Shown here: piece after piece, positions 26,374 to 35,643 of the stretch
Layout: the number at the start of each line of letters is the position of its first letter
Numbering within the stretch: the first letter of the stretch is position 1
NCBI GenBank assembly: GCA_009392515.1
Contig: VFGE01000049.1
Coordinates: 1 to 44,048 of the forward strand
Direction of reading: 5' to 3'
Length of the DNA: 44,048 bases
Origin: SAR202 cluster bacterium
Lineage (GTDB): Bacteria > Chloroflexota > Dehalococcoidia > Lucifugimonadales > UBA6952
Program-made: the position numbers and the translations under genes
Notes under the pieces: model-generated
Databases searched by the model: none
What the model saw: only the letters and a program-made list of their open reading frames with translations
What the model was told of the DNA's origin: nothing

Positions 26374-26488
26374 AATTTACTCCTAAATTATATTTGTGAT
26401 ACTACCATACATTCATATTAATATAAATAAAATCACATAGATAAACACTTTTAATAATATTCTATGGGCATTTTTATGTTTAAATTAA

Positions 26489-26564
26489 TGGACCGGGGGA
26501 CGGGACTCGAACCCGCAACATTCACCTTGGAAGGGTGACGCACTACCAATTGTGCTACCCCCGG
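26489..26564 (-). tRNA. tRNA-Gly (anticodon TCC)
   Basis: On the minus strand the acceptor stem CCGGGGG/CCCCCGG, D-arm GCAC/GTGC, anticodon stem TCACC/GGTGA with loop CTTCCAA (anticodon TCC), variable loop, and T-arm GCGGG-TTCGAGT-CCCGT all form. The 3' CCA is encoded (26491-26489). Confidence 0.95.
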
Positions 26565-26701
26565 ATTGGAGTTATACATTACCATATAATGCTATTTTTT
26601 TCCAAATTTCAATTTAATCTATTTATTCAAAGTAATTCTGTTATTCAATATTCAATTTAAATGCGTTATCATATACCCGATATTCAGATAGAGAGGTGAT
26701 T

Positions 26702-27658
26702 ATGGCTATTATTAATAGTGTGTTGGGGCCACTGGATACAGCAAACTTAGGCTTTACATTATCCCACGAGCATATCCTAACAACATCAGCTGGTATACAA
26801 CAGGTGTTTCCAGAATTAATTCAGAGAGATCGTTTAGTTGAAAGGGCAGTTGAAACCTTTACTAAAATTAAATCTGAAGGAGTGGATACAATCGTTGATG
26901 TCAGTACTCTTGATCTAGGACGAGATATAAGGTTAATTGAAGAAGTATCTAAAAGATCTGGTGTAAATGTAATTTGCGCAACAGGAACTTGGCGTGATAT
27001 ACCTCGAGTTTTTTGGACAGCATCCCCAGATACAATTGCAGATTTATATATCCGTGAAATTGAAGTTGGTATTGAAGGTACTGGTATTAAACCAGGAATT
27101 ATAAAAGTTGCTAATGATATGGGCGGCGTAACCCCTGAAGGCGAAATAATACTAAGAGCTGCTTCACGAGCAAGTAAGGCTACAAAGACTCCCATATCTA
27201 CCCATACATGGGCTCCTGAACGTGTAGGAGAACAACAAATTTCCATATTTGAAGACGAAGGTGTAGATCCAAATACTGTTTATGTTGGACATAGCAATGA
27301 TTCAACTGATATTAATTATCTTCGAGGATTACTATCCAAAGGTGTCTGGTTAGGATTAGATCGATTACCAGGTGGACATCATCCAGGAACTCCTGAATGG
27401 GAACAACGAGCTGTTATTACTAAAGAGCTTATTGATGAAGGTTTTGATAATCGAATTATGTTGGGACATGATTGGTCAGTTGATTCGTTCGTTAATTCTG
27501 AAGAAATGAGAGTAATGAGGCACGAAAGAAATCCAGATGGCTATTTATTTATTAAAAACAAATTCTTACCGAGACTAAAAGAATTAGGTGTTTCTGATCA
27601 ATCAATCAACCAAATGATGATTGAAAATCCTAAAACTTTTTTTTCAATAAATCATTAG
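26702..27658 (+). CDS. Phosphotriesterase-family metal-dependent hydrolase
   Basis: The protein has about 318 residues and the phosphotriesterase/lactonase pattern. It begins with LSHEHIL (H22, H24), then PGIIKVANDMGG with the Lys expected to be carboxylated, ISTHTWAPE, YVGHSNDSTD and LGHDWSVDSF, each supplying a metal ligand in this TIM-barrel family. Natural members are mostly lactonases or amidases. The start at 26702 follows GAGAGG; the GTG at 26696 is too close. It is followed 12 bases later by a CoA-transferase gene, so it may act in the same catabolic route. Confidence 0.9.
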   Translation: MAIINSVLGPLDTANLGFTLSHEHILTTSAGIQQVFPELIQRDRLVERAVETFTKIKSEGVDTIVDVSTLDLGRDIRLIEEVSKRSGVNVICATGTWRDIPRVFWTASPDTIADLYIREIEVGIEGTGIKPGIIKVANDMGGVTPEGEIILRAASRASKATKTPISTHTWAPERVGEQQISIFEDEGVDPNTVYVGHSNDSTDINYLRGLLSKGVWLGLDRLPGGHHPGTPEWEQRAVITKELIDEGFDNRIMLGHDWSVDSFVNSEEMRVMRHERNPDGYLFIKNKFLPRLKELGVSDQSINQMMIENPKTFFSINH

Positions 27659-27670
27659 ACAGGGGGAGTG

Positions 27671-29011
27671 ATGGAGGAATTAATTAAAGGTCTCAGAGTG
27701 TTAGATTCTACTACTATGGTAGCTATGCCAACTGCAACTCACATTCTAGCTGATATGGGTGCTGAAGTTATCAAAATAGAAAACCATACTGCTCCACGTT
27801 CAGAAGGCGGTGGCATTTTCCCCGATAATAAACCTGGGAATAATTTTTGGAATAGAGATGGATTATTTCATGCCTTACAAAGAAGTAAGTTGGATATTAC
27901 TCTAAATTTAAGAACTGAAGAAGGCCAAGATGCTTTTAAAGATCTAGCATCATTAAGTGATGTTATTATTGAAAATAATCGTGCAGGAAGTATGGAGAGA
28001 CTTGGGTTAGATTATGAAGAAATCAAAAAAATAAAACCTGACATAATCTATATATCAAATACTGGATTTGGTTATACTGGCCCTTGGAGACAATACGCAG
28101 GTATTGGTCGAATGTTCGAACTTACCTGTGGCTTAAGCCAATTCACTGGATACACTGACGAAGGACCTAGAAGAGTTGGTGCTGCTTTTTACGATGTTCC
28201 TGTGGGCTGGACAGCAGTATTTGCTATCATGTCAGCATTACTCCATAGGCAACAAACTGGACAAGGTCAATGGATTGATTTTGCTATGTATCAAATTGGT
28301 GTATCGACAATTGGCGACAAACTTCTTGATTTTGTTGCGAATAAACGAAACGGTCAAGTTATGGGAAATGCTCATGAATACTATGCACCCCATAATGTAT
28401 ATCCTTCAAAAGGTGAAGATCGATGGATTGCTATAGGTACTGAAAATGATTCCCAATGGCATGCTCTTTGTGAAGTTATGGGAAACCCTGATTGGTGTTT
28501 GCTTGATGAATATTCTGATTCATTTTCAAGACTCAAAAATAGAGAATCTCTCGATTCTTTAATTTCTGACTGGACTTCATCTTATGACAATAATGAATTA
28601 ACGGATACATTACAATCTAAAGGTATTCCTGCAGGTCCTGTTATGAATAGTAAAGATTTATTATTAGATCAGCACTTGAAAGATAGGGGTTTTTATGAAG
28701 TGATAACCCATAATTCTTCAGATAATATTGGGAAACAAATCTATTCTGGTCGTGGTTGGCAAATGTCAAATGCACAAGTAAAAATTCGTCGCCCAGGACC
28801 TGGCTTAGGCGAACATAATGAACAAGTATTATCGGATCTTCTGGGGTATGATTCAGATACAATCGATGACTTTTACGACTTAGGAATAATTGCTGACGAA
28901 CCGATAAATCAACGATCTTCTGCAAATCCTCCATCATTAGAAAAACTAAAAGAAGATGGCACTATTACAGATTTTGATACAGATTATAAAATAAACTTGG
29001 GATTGGGATAG
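27671..29011 (+). CDS. Family III CoA-transferase, catalytic-Asp subunit (long form)
   Basis: The protein has about 446 residues. Family III features are LADMGAEVIKIE, RSKLDITLNLRTEEG, PDIIYISNTGFG, and GQGQWIDFAMYQ. Counting back 24 residues from the Gly of the GQGQ motif places Asp175 (in AAFYDVPVGW) at the catalytic position. It carries the ~30-residue C-terminal tail found in the other long forms here (SLEKLKEDG...FDTDYKINLG). The ATG at 27671 follows AGGGGGAG. Its stop is two bases before a shorter, Asp-less homologue, so the pair probably makes a heteromeric enzyme. Confidence 0.85.
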   Translation: MEELIKGLRVLDSTTMVAMPTATHILADMGAEVIKIENHTAPRSEGGGIFPDNKPGNNFWNRDGLFHALQRSKLDITLNLRTEEGQDAFKDLASLSDVIIENNRAGSMERLGLDYEEIKKIKPDIIYISNTGFGYTGPWRQYAGIGRMFELTCGLSQFTGYTDEGPRRVGAAFYDVPVGWTAVFAIMSALLHRQQTGQGQWIDFAMYQIGVSTIGDKLLDFVANKRNGQVMGNAHEYYAPHNVYPSKGEDRWIAIGTENDSQWHALCEVMGNPDWCLLDEYSDSFSRLKNRESLDSLISDWTSSYDNNELTDTLQSKGIPAGPVMNSKDLLLDQHLKDRGFYEVITHNSSDNIGKQIYSGRGWQMSNAQVKIRRPGPGLGEHNEQVLSDLLGYDSDTIDDFYDLGIIADEPINQRSSANPPSLEKLKEDGTITDFDTDYKINLGLG

Positions 29012-29013
29012 CA

Positions 29014-30237
29014 ATGAGTGAGAAGGCATTAGGAAATATAAGAGTTCTTGATATGAGTGACGATATAAGTGGGGCATATTGCACAAAATATCTTGCAGAT
29101 TATGGTGCAGATGTTATAAAAATAGAAAAACCCAACAAAGGTAACTTAACTCGTCATATTGGTCCATTTTTTCATGACGATCCTGATAAAGAAAAAAGTT
29201 TGCTATATTTTTATCTTAATTGCAATAAACGCAGTATAACTTTAGATATTAACCAAAGCTCTGGTAAAAAGATATTAATTGAATTATTAAGTAATGTAGA
29301 CGTGTTGGTAGAAAATTTTCAACCAGGATATTTAGAAAAAATAGAGCTTAGTTATGAAGAGTTAAAACATAAATTTCCTAAATTAATTATTATGTCCCTT
29401 ACACCATTTGGACAATATGGACCACGTAGTGATTTCAAAGGTAATGATTTGATCTACTATGCAATGAGTGGAATAATGCATATAAGTGGAGCATATGGGA
29501 AGCCTCCATTAAAGCATGGCCATCCACAGAGCTATTATATGGCCGGAATGACAGCTGCTTACACTATAACTTCTGCATTGTTTTCAAGGTCTATGAGTAA
29601 TACAGGGCAACACATTGATGTTTCATTGCAAGAAGTTGTAGCTTCTCATCATTACAATGGACCAACGAGATATTCCTACACGGGCGGTATAGAAGCTCGT
29701 GCGACAAAGGTAGAAGGTAGTTCTTTTAAAGGAATTAAATTTGAAGGAATTGTTAAAGCTAAAGATGGCTATATAGGGGCATCTTCTCAACAAGGACGAC
29801 AACGTCCACTATTTAGTACCTATGCTGAAATGCTAGATATCCCTGAATTGAGTGACAAAAAATTTTCTAGCGCTACAGATCGAATTGAAAACGCAGATGA
29901 GTTAGACGAAATACTTTTACCGAAATTAGAGGAATGGAATAAATATGATTATTTCGATAAAACTATGAGTGAAGGCTGGGTTACCGGAGTAGTTCAAACT
30001 CCTGAAGATTTACTAAAGTGTCCGCAATTAGCAGATAGAGGATATTTTATAGAGGTCGAGCACGCTAAAATTGGAAAAATCAATATTCCTGGAGAAACTT
30101 TTAGGCTTCCTAATTGCCCATGGCAGTTTACTCGACCTGCACCATTATTGGGAGAACACAATACTGAAATATATTGTGAAGAATTAGAATATTCTAAGAA
30201 TGATGTGATTATGCTTAAACAAGGAGGCATAATTTAG
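29014..30237 (+). CDS. Family III CoA-transferase homologue lacking the catalytic Asp
   Basis: The 407-residue protein has LADYGADVIKIEKPNKG, NCNKRSITLDI, LIIMSLTPFGQYGP and NTGQHIDVSLQEV, so the fold is intact. At the catalytic Asp position it has Tyr174 in HPQSYYMAGMTAA. It also lacks the FD-DYK tail of the long forms. It is encoded two bases after an Asp-containing homologue, an arrangement like heteromeric BbsE/BbsF-type transferases, where only one subunit carries the acyl-enzyme Asp. The role is inferred as a non-catalytic partner. Confidence 0.82.
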   Translation: MSEKALGNIRVLDMSDDISGAYCTKYLADYGADVIKIEKPNKGNLTRHIGPFFHDDPDKEKSLLYFYLNCNKRSITLDINQSSGKKILIELLSNVDVLVENFQPGYLEKIELSYEELKHKFPKLIIMSLTPFGQYGPRSDFKGNDLIYYAMSGIMHISGAYGKPPLKHGHPQSYYMAGMTAAYTITSALFSRSMSNTGQHIDVSLQEVVASHHYNGPTRYSYTGGIEARATKVEGSSFKGIKFEGIVKAKDGYIGASSQQGRQRPLFSTYAEMLDIPELSDKKFSSATDRIENADELDEILLPKLEEWNKYDYFDKTMSEGWVTGVVQTPEDLLKCPQLADRGYFIEVEHAKIGKINIPGETFRLPNCPWQFTRPAPLLGEHNTEIYCEELEYSKNDVIMLKQGGII

Positions 30238-30257
30238 GATGATACTTAGTAACTATT

Positions 30258-30266
30258 TGTTATAAT
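30258..30266 (+). promoter_or_regulatory. Extended -10 promoter before the CoA-transferase array
   Basis: TGTTATAAT at 30258-30266 is a perfect TGn-TATAAT extended -10, about 60 bases ahead of the 30326 start. It suggests the 30326-36999 genes have their own transcript. Confidence 0.55.
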
Positions 30267-30325
30267 AGATGAGATCAAATTCCAAATAAGTTTGATACAA
30301 AATGATGCAATGGAGGTTATGAATT

Positions 30326-31525
30326 ATGATTGCACCTGGAGCTTTAGAAGACATTAAGGTACTTGATATTAGTCAAGGAATAGCAGGGCCATTTGCAGCC
30401 AAAATTCTTGGTGATTTTGGTGCAGATGTGATAAAAGTTGAACCGTTAACAGGAGATTATGGTAGAACTATGGCTCCTTTTCATAAAGATGACCCAGATA
30501 TAGAAAAAAGCTTATTTTTTCTACTCTTAAACTTAAATAAAAGAGGTATTACCTTAAATCTGGAAACATCTACTGGGCAAAAAATATTTAAAGAACTTGT
30601 AGCTGAATGCGATGTGGTTGTTGAATCTTTTGAACCAGGATATCTTGATTCACTTGGGTTAGGATACACTGAATTAGAAAAGATAAATCCTAAGATTGTT
30701 TTAACTTCTATTACATGGTTTGGACAAACCGGGCCATATAGTAAATATAAAGGCGAAGAAATTGTTGCATATGCAATGAGTGGAATTATGAGTATTAGTG
30801 GCACTGCTGATCGTGAACCCTTGAAGCATGGTGGGTTTCAGTCTCAGTATGAATCGGGTATTAATGGCGCTTTATCAACAGCTTTTACTTTGCTCATGAG
30901 GGATTTTACAAATGAAGGACAACATGTTGATGTTTCTATACAAGAAGTAGTCAATTCGACTCTTGTTGTAAATCAACCTTTTTATAGCTGGACTGGTGCT
31001 GTACAAGGTAGAAGAAGGTCAGAAGGCGCTGGTTTTGGTAACGTTATGCCTTGTGCTGATGGATACTTTATCAGTCAGCCAGGTGGCGGTGCTACATGGG
31101 ACGATATTGTTGATTTTTATGGCAATGAAGTTCTCAGAGAAGAAAAATTTGCAAATGCTGAATTGCGTGTTCAAAACGGTGTTGAATTTGACGAAGTTCT
31201 TACTGAAGCTACAAAAGATCGTAAAATGCACGAAATGTTTAAGACAGCCTCAGAAGATTACAGAATGTTATTTGGAATAGTCCAAACGCCTGAAGATTTA
31301 GCAAACTGCCCTCAATTAGAAGCTAGAAACTTTTATGAAGAAGTCGATCATCCTGTTATTGGCAAGATCAAGGTACCATTCAGATTGTTTAATATGAGTG
31401 AAACTCCAAGTCAATATAGAATTCCTTCACCAACCCTGGGACAACATAATGTTGAGGTTTACACTGAGACTTTAAATTATTCTAAAGAAGACTTAGTTAA
31501 ATTACGAGAGTTAGAAATTATCTAA
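30326..31525 (+). CDS. Family III CoA-transferase homologue lacking the catalytic Asp
   Basis: The 399-residue protein is closest to the 29014 gene: LGDFGADVIKVEPLTGDYGR, NLNKRGITLNLETSTGQ, MSGIMSISGTADREPLKHGG, and NEGQHVDVSIQEV. The catalytic Asp position holds Gln174 (FQSQYESGIN). It leads an operon in which four Asp-containing long homologues follow head to tail. It may therefore be the common partner of several catalytic subunits. GGAGG lies nine bases before the ATG. Confidence 0.82.
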   Translation: MIAPGALEDIKVLDISQGIAGPFAAKILGDFGADVIKVEPLTGDYGRTMAPFHKDDPDIEKSLFFLLLNLNKRGITLNLETSTGQKIFKELVAECDVVVESFEPGYLDSLGLGYTELEKINPKIVLTSITWFGQTGPYSKYKGEEIVAYAMSGIMSISGTADREPLKHGGFQSQYESGINGALSTAFTLLMRDFTNEGQHVDVSIQEVVNSTLVVNQPFYSWTGAVQGRRRSEGAGFGNVMPCADGYFISQPGGGATWDDIVDFYGNEVLREEKFANAELRVQNGVEFDEVLTEATKDRKMHEMFKTASEDYRMLFGIVQTPEDLANCPQLEARNFYEEVDHPVIGKIKVPFRLFNMSETPSQYRIPSPTLGQHNVEVYTETLNYSKEDLVKLRELEII

Positions 31526-31541
31526 TTTACTGGAGTATGTG

Positions 31542-32894
31542 ATGACTAAATCACCCTTTGAAAATTTGAGAATTATTGATTCAACTTATGTCTTTGCTAT
31601 GCCCTACGCAGGAGGAATATTAGGAGATATGGGGGCAGAAGTTATTAAAATAGAAGGACCAGGCCACCTTGACATTGTGAGAGGCGGACAATTTTCTGGT
31701 GGATTTCCTGATAATAATCCTGGAGAGGACTACTGGAATCGATCCGCTAGTTTTAATTTATTGAACAGGAATAAAAAATCACTCACCTTAGATTTGAGTA
31801 AAGAGGAATGCCGTGAATACCTTAAAGAGTTAATTTCTATAAGTGATGTAATGATGGAAAATTATACTCCAAGGGTAATGAAACGATGGGGGTTAGATTA
31901 CGAAAATATAAAAAAAATTAAACCTGATTTAATTTTGATTTCAAATACAGGATATGGTCATGGAGAAGGCCCTTTTTCTGCTTATCCTGCCCAAGCCACC
32001 ACACAAGAGGCTACACATGGCCATTGTTACATAACTGGCTACAATAATGATATACCTTCCAAGGCAGGAGCTTCTTATGTGGATTTTCTTGCATGTTGGT
32101 CAGGTTTATTTGCAGTAGCTTCAGCCTTAAGATATAGAAATAAAACTGGCAAAGGTCAGTGGATTGATATTGGGATGTACCAACTTGGAGTTATGGGTAC
32201 AGCCGAATATATTATGGACTGGCAATCTAATCAAAACAAATCAGGACGATTCGGGAATAGACATCCATGGAGAACACCTCAAGGCACATACCCTTGTAAT
32301 GGAATAGATCAATGGGTTGTATTATCAATAGGCGAAGATTCTCAATGGGCACAGCTTTGTGAAATTATGGGAAAGCCAGAACTTGCTTCTGATGAAAAAT
32401 TTGCAACCTTATTGAATAGAAGACGATATCATGACGAAATAGATCAAATTATTTCAGAATGGACAAAGACTAAAAACAAATATGAAATTATGGAATTACT
32501 ACAAAACCAAAATATTCCATGCGGTCCGGTATTCGATTCTGCTGATTGTAATTTAAATCCACATTATCAAGAACGTGGTTTTATTGAACGTGTAGAATAT
32601 CCAGAATTTAGAAATATTGGAACGAGAAAAATAATGGGACGCCCATGGAAGGGTAGTAAACTAGATGCTCGCGTTAGAGCCCCAATTGAACCCTTGGGGT
32701 CAAGTAACAGCCGTATTTTGCAAGAATTAATAGGTATGAGCGATAAGGATTATAAAGATTTTATTTCAAAAGGATTTATTGCCGAAAAACCTGCTGAAAT
32801 ACGAGAAGTACCTACTTCGTCATTAGAAGAACAAGTACAATCAGGCAGACTCGCATATTTTGATGCAGATTATAAAAGTAAATTAGGAATATAA
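31542..32894 (+). CDS. Family III CoA-transferase, catalytic-Asp subunit (long form, array copy 1)
   Basis: The protein has about 450 residues: DSTYVFAMPYAGGILGDMGA, NRNKKSLTLDLSKEEC, ISNTGYGHGEGP, TTQEATHGHCYITGY, YVDFLACWSGLF with the catalytic Asp (residue 181 from the ATG at 31542), and GKGQWIDIGMYQ. The C-terminal tail reads SLEEQVQSGRLAYFDADYKS and LGI. TGGAG lies six bases before this ATG, so the GTG at 31539 is rejected. It is most similar to the next gene. Acyl donor and acceptor are unknown. Confidence 0.88.
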   Translation: MTKSPFENLRIIDSTYVFAMPYAGGILGDMGAEVIKIEGPGHLDIVRGGQFSGGFPDNNPGEDYWNRSASFNLLNRNKKSLTLDLSKEECREYLKELISISDVMMENYTPRVMKRWGLDYENIKKIKPDLILISNTGYGHGEGPFSAYPAQATTQEATHGHCYITGYNNDIPSKAGASYVDFLACWSGLFAVASALRYRNKTGKGQWIDIGMYQLGVMGTAEYIMDWQSNQNKSGRFGNRHPWRTPQGTYPCNGIDQWVVLSIGEDSQWAQLCEIMGKPELASDEKFATLLNRRRYHDEIDQIISEWTKTKNKYEIMELLQNQNIPCGPVFDSADCNLNPHYQERGFIERVEYPEFRNIGTRKIMGRPWKGSKLDARVRAPIEPLGSSNSRILQELIGMSDKDYKDFISKGFIAEKPAEIREVPTSSLEEQVQSGRLAYFDADYKSKLGI

Positions 32895-32908
32895 CGGAGA
32901 CTATAACT

Positions 32909-34261
32909 ATGAAAGCGCCACTTGAAGGAATACGAGTAATTGAATCTACATATGTATTTGCATTTCCATATGCAGCAGGTATTTTATCTGATTTAGGTGC
33001 TGAAGTTATTAAAATTGAAGGACCTGGGAGGCCAGATACAACTCGTAATGGAGCATTTGCTGGAGCATATCCTGATAATATTGTGGGTGATGATTCATGG
33101 AATAGAACTGCTTCTTATAATCAAATAAACCGTGGGAAAAAATCACTGACTCTTGACTTGAGTAAAGATGAAGGTAGAGAAATATTAGTCGATATGCTTA
33201 AACAGTCAGATATATTTATGGAAAATTTTACACCACGCGTGATGAAAAGGTGGGGTCTTGATTATCCAAACCTCAAAAAGATTAAACCAGATATTATTAT
33301 GGTTTCTAATACAGGATATGGTCATGGTGAAGGCCCTTGGTCATCTTATCCTGCCCAGGCCACTACTCAGGAAGCAACACACGGACATTGCCATATCACA
33401 GGCTACGATAATGATATACCTTCTAAAGCAGGCCAATCCTTTATTGATTTCTTATCGTGTTGGTCTGGCTTAATGGGTATTGCTAATGCTTTACGACATA
33501 GAAATAAAACTGGAGAAGGTCAATGGGTTGATGTAGGTATGTATCAGTTAGGAGCCTATTTAACGTCTGAATATATACTTGATTGGATGTCTAACTCCTT
33601 TAAAGGAGAAAGAATTGGTAATCGACATAGATGGCGTTCTATTCAAGGGGTTTATCGATGTGCTGGTGCTGATGAATGGATTTCAATTTCCATTGGTTCA
33701 GATACAGAATGGGAAAACCTTTGTAAAGCTTTGAATGCTAAAGAATTACAAGAGAATCCAAAATATCAAACTGAATTAGGCCGAAGAGAACATTATAAAG
33801 AAATTGATCAAATTATTAATAAATATACGCAATCTTATGATAAGCATACCCTTACAACTGATTTGCAAAATTTAGGCATTCCTGCTGGTTCAGTTTATGA
33901 TGCGAGTGATTCGAATACAAATCCTCATTATTGGGAACGTGGATTTTTAGAGACAATTCAATTCCCTGAAGAGAGAAAAATGGGCAAGCGTGTATTAATG
34001 GGCCGACCTTGGAAAGCTAATAAATCTGATCTTAAAATACATCGACCTGCTCCACCTTTTGGAGACTCTAACCATGATTTTATTGTCGATTTACTCGGAC
34101 ATACTGAACAAAAATACAATAATCTCGTTGAAACTAATATTACAACCACAGTGCCTGTAAACTTACGTCCTACACCCACAATGAGTCTTGAAGAATTAGT
34201 TGCTGCAGGACGTTTGAAATCCTTTGACCCTGATTTCAAAAAGAAACTAGATATTTTATAA
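32909..34261 (+). CDS. Family III CoA-transferase, catalytic-Asp subunit (long form, array copy 2)
   Basis: The 450-residue protein is a close paralogue of the preceding gene: ESTYVFAFPYAAGILSDLGA, NRGKKSLTLDLSKDEG, TTQEATHGHCHITGYDNDIP, FIDFLSCWSGLM with catalytic Asp180, and GEGQWVDVGMYQ. The C-terminal tail is SLEELVAAGRLKSFDPDFKK. CGGAG precedes the ATG at short spacing. It lies 14 bases after copy 1 and 24 before copy 3. Differences from copy 1 cluster in the small-domain substrate region (for example RHRWRSIQGVY against RHPWRTPQGTY), consistent with a different acyl preference. Confidence 0.88.
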   Translation: MKAPLEGIRVIESTYVFAFPYAAGILSDLGAEVIKIEGPGRPDTTRNGAFAGAYPDNIVGDDSWNRTASYNQINRGKKSLTLDLSKDEGREILVDMLKQSDIFMENFTPRVMKRWGLDYPNLKKIKPDIIMVSNTGYGHGEGPWSSYPAQATTQEATHGHCHITGYDNDIPSKAGQSFIDFLSCWSGLMGIANALRHRNKTGEGQWVDVGMYQLGAYLTSEYILDWMSNSFKGERIGNRHRWRSIQGVYRCAGADEWISISIGSDTEWENLCKALNAKELQENPKYQTELGRREHYKEIDQIINKYTQSYDKHTLTTDLQNLGIPAGSVYDASDSNTNPHYWERGFLETIQFPEERKMGKRVLMGRPWKANKSDLKIHRPAPPFGDSNHDFIVDLLGHTEQKYNNLVETNITTTVPVNLRPTPTMSLEELVAAGRLKSFDPDFKKKLDIL

Positions 34262-34285
34262 ATAAAATAGCAAGGATTAACATCT

Positions 34286-35638
34286 ATGAAGTTACCTTTG
34301 GAAGGTGTGCGAGTTTTAGATTCAACTTACGTTGTTGCAATGCCTTATACTTGTGGTATTTTGGCTGATTTAGGTGCAGATGTTATTAAAATTGAAGGAC
34401 CTGCACATTTAGATGGTACTCGTGGTTTGGCACTTCCTGAAGGCCCAGATCAAGATAGCTCAGGGGATTATTGGAATAAAAAGGCAGGATTTACCACAAT
34501 GAATCGCGGGAAAAGATCGCTTACATTGGATATGGGCAGACAAGAAGGTCGTGATTTATTTATTGAAATGCTTAAAGTAAGTGATGTTGTAGTTGAGAAT
34601 TTTACTCCGAGGGTAATGAAAAAATGGAATCTTACCTACGATGATATAAAAAAAATCAAACCTGATATTATTATGGTTTCTAATACTGGTTATGGGCATA
34701 GTGATGGACCATATGCATCTTATCCCGGGCAAGCTACAACGATGGAAGCCACTCATGGAACAGCCTCAGTCACTGGTTACCCAGGTGAGCTACCAGACAA
34801 AGCTGGCCGGTCATATGTAGATTTTTTAGCATCCTGGCACGCTTTGTTTGCAATCGCTTCAGCATTACGATATAGAAATCGTACAGGGAAAGGCCAATGG
34901 GTTGATATAGGCATGTACCAACTGGGCGTTTCTTTTATTAGTGAGTATTTAATGGACTGGATTTCTAATACACGTTTACCATCACGTATTGGCAATCGAC
35001 ACCCACAATATGCCCCGCAAGGTTGTTATCCAACTAATGAAGATGATAGATGGATAACAATTTCAGCAATTAATCAAAAACAATGGGAAAATCTATGTGA
35101 CTTTATGAACCGTAAAGATTTATTAGATGACCCCAGATTTCTTAATAACGAGCTACGAATAACAAATCATGATGAAATTGATAAAATCATATCTGAATTT
35201 ACAAAAAACTTTGAAAGATTTGAATTAACTGAACACCTTCAAAAATTAGAAATCCCTTCTGGCCCCGTATTAGATGTTCGCGACTCTTCCATTTCAAAAC
35301 ATCATTGGGATAGAGGTTTTCTTGAACGAGTAGATGGTCCTAAAGAAAGGGGTATTGGCCCACGAGTTTTGATCGCTAGACCATGGCACTTAAACAAATC
35401 AAATATTAAAATCAAAGGTTATGGTCCTGCATTAGGAGACGGAAATGATGATATACTTAATAACTTACTAGCTAAAAGTAAATCCTTTATACAAACTATG
35501 CATGATATGGATATAGTTAATGAAATTCCTACCAGAATACGACAAGGTCAAATATCTACTGGTCGAGAAGGAGGTACTCAAACATTAGGAAACGGTTGGT
35601 TTGATAAAGAATACAAGAAAAATTTAGGAATTGAGTAA
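34286..35638 (+). CDS. Family III CoA-transferase, catalytic-Asp subunit (long form, array copy 3)
   Basis: The 450-residue protein has DSTYVVAMPYTCGILADLGA, NRGKRSLTLDMGRQEGRD, TTMEATHGTASVTGYPGELP, YVDFLASWHALF with catalytic Asp179, and GKGQWVDIGMYQ. The substrate-region motif is RHPQYAPQGCYPTN, shared with copy 4 but not copies 1 and 2, so the array is two pairs of close duplicates. The tail ends WFDKEYKKNLGIE. Only a weak ribosome site (AAGGA) precedes the ATG. It is separated from copy 4 by five bases. Confidence 0.88.
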   Translation: MKLPLEGVRVLDSTYVVAMPYTCGILADLGADVIKIEGPAHLDGTRGLALPEGPDQDSSGDYWNKKAGFTTMNRGKRSLTLDMGRQEGRDLFIEMLKVSDVVVENFTPRVMKKWNLTYDDIKKIKPDIIMVSNTGYGHSDGPYASYPGQATTMEATHGTASVTGYPGELPDKAGRSYVDFLASWHALFAIASALRYRNRTGKGQWVDIGMYQLGVSFISEYLMDWISNTRLPSRIGNRHPQYAPQGCYPTNEDDRWITISAINQKQWENLCDFMNRKDLLDDPRFLNNELRITNHDEIDKIISEFTKNFERFELTEHLQKLEIPSGPVLDVRDSSISKHHWDRGFLERVDGPKERGIGPRVLIARPWHLNKSNIKIKGYGPALGDGNDDILNNLLAKSKSFIQTMHDMDIVNEIPTRIRQGQISTGREGGTQTLGNGWFDKEYKKNLGIE

Positions 35639-35643
35639 ATAAA

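Noticed and set aside
26489-26564. tRNA-associated integration site or genomic island boundary
   Set aside because: There is no integrase, no direct repeat of the tRNA 3' end and no change in base composition across it. The same holds for the tRNA at 37063.
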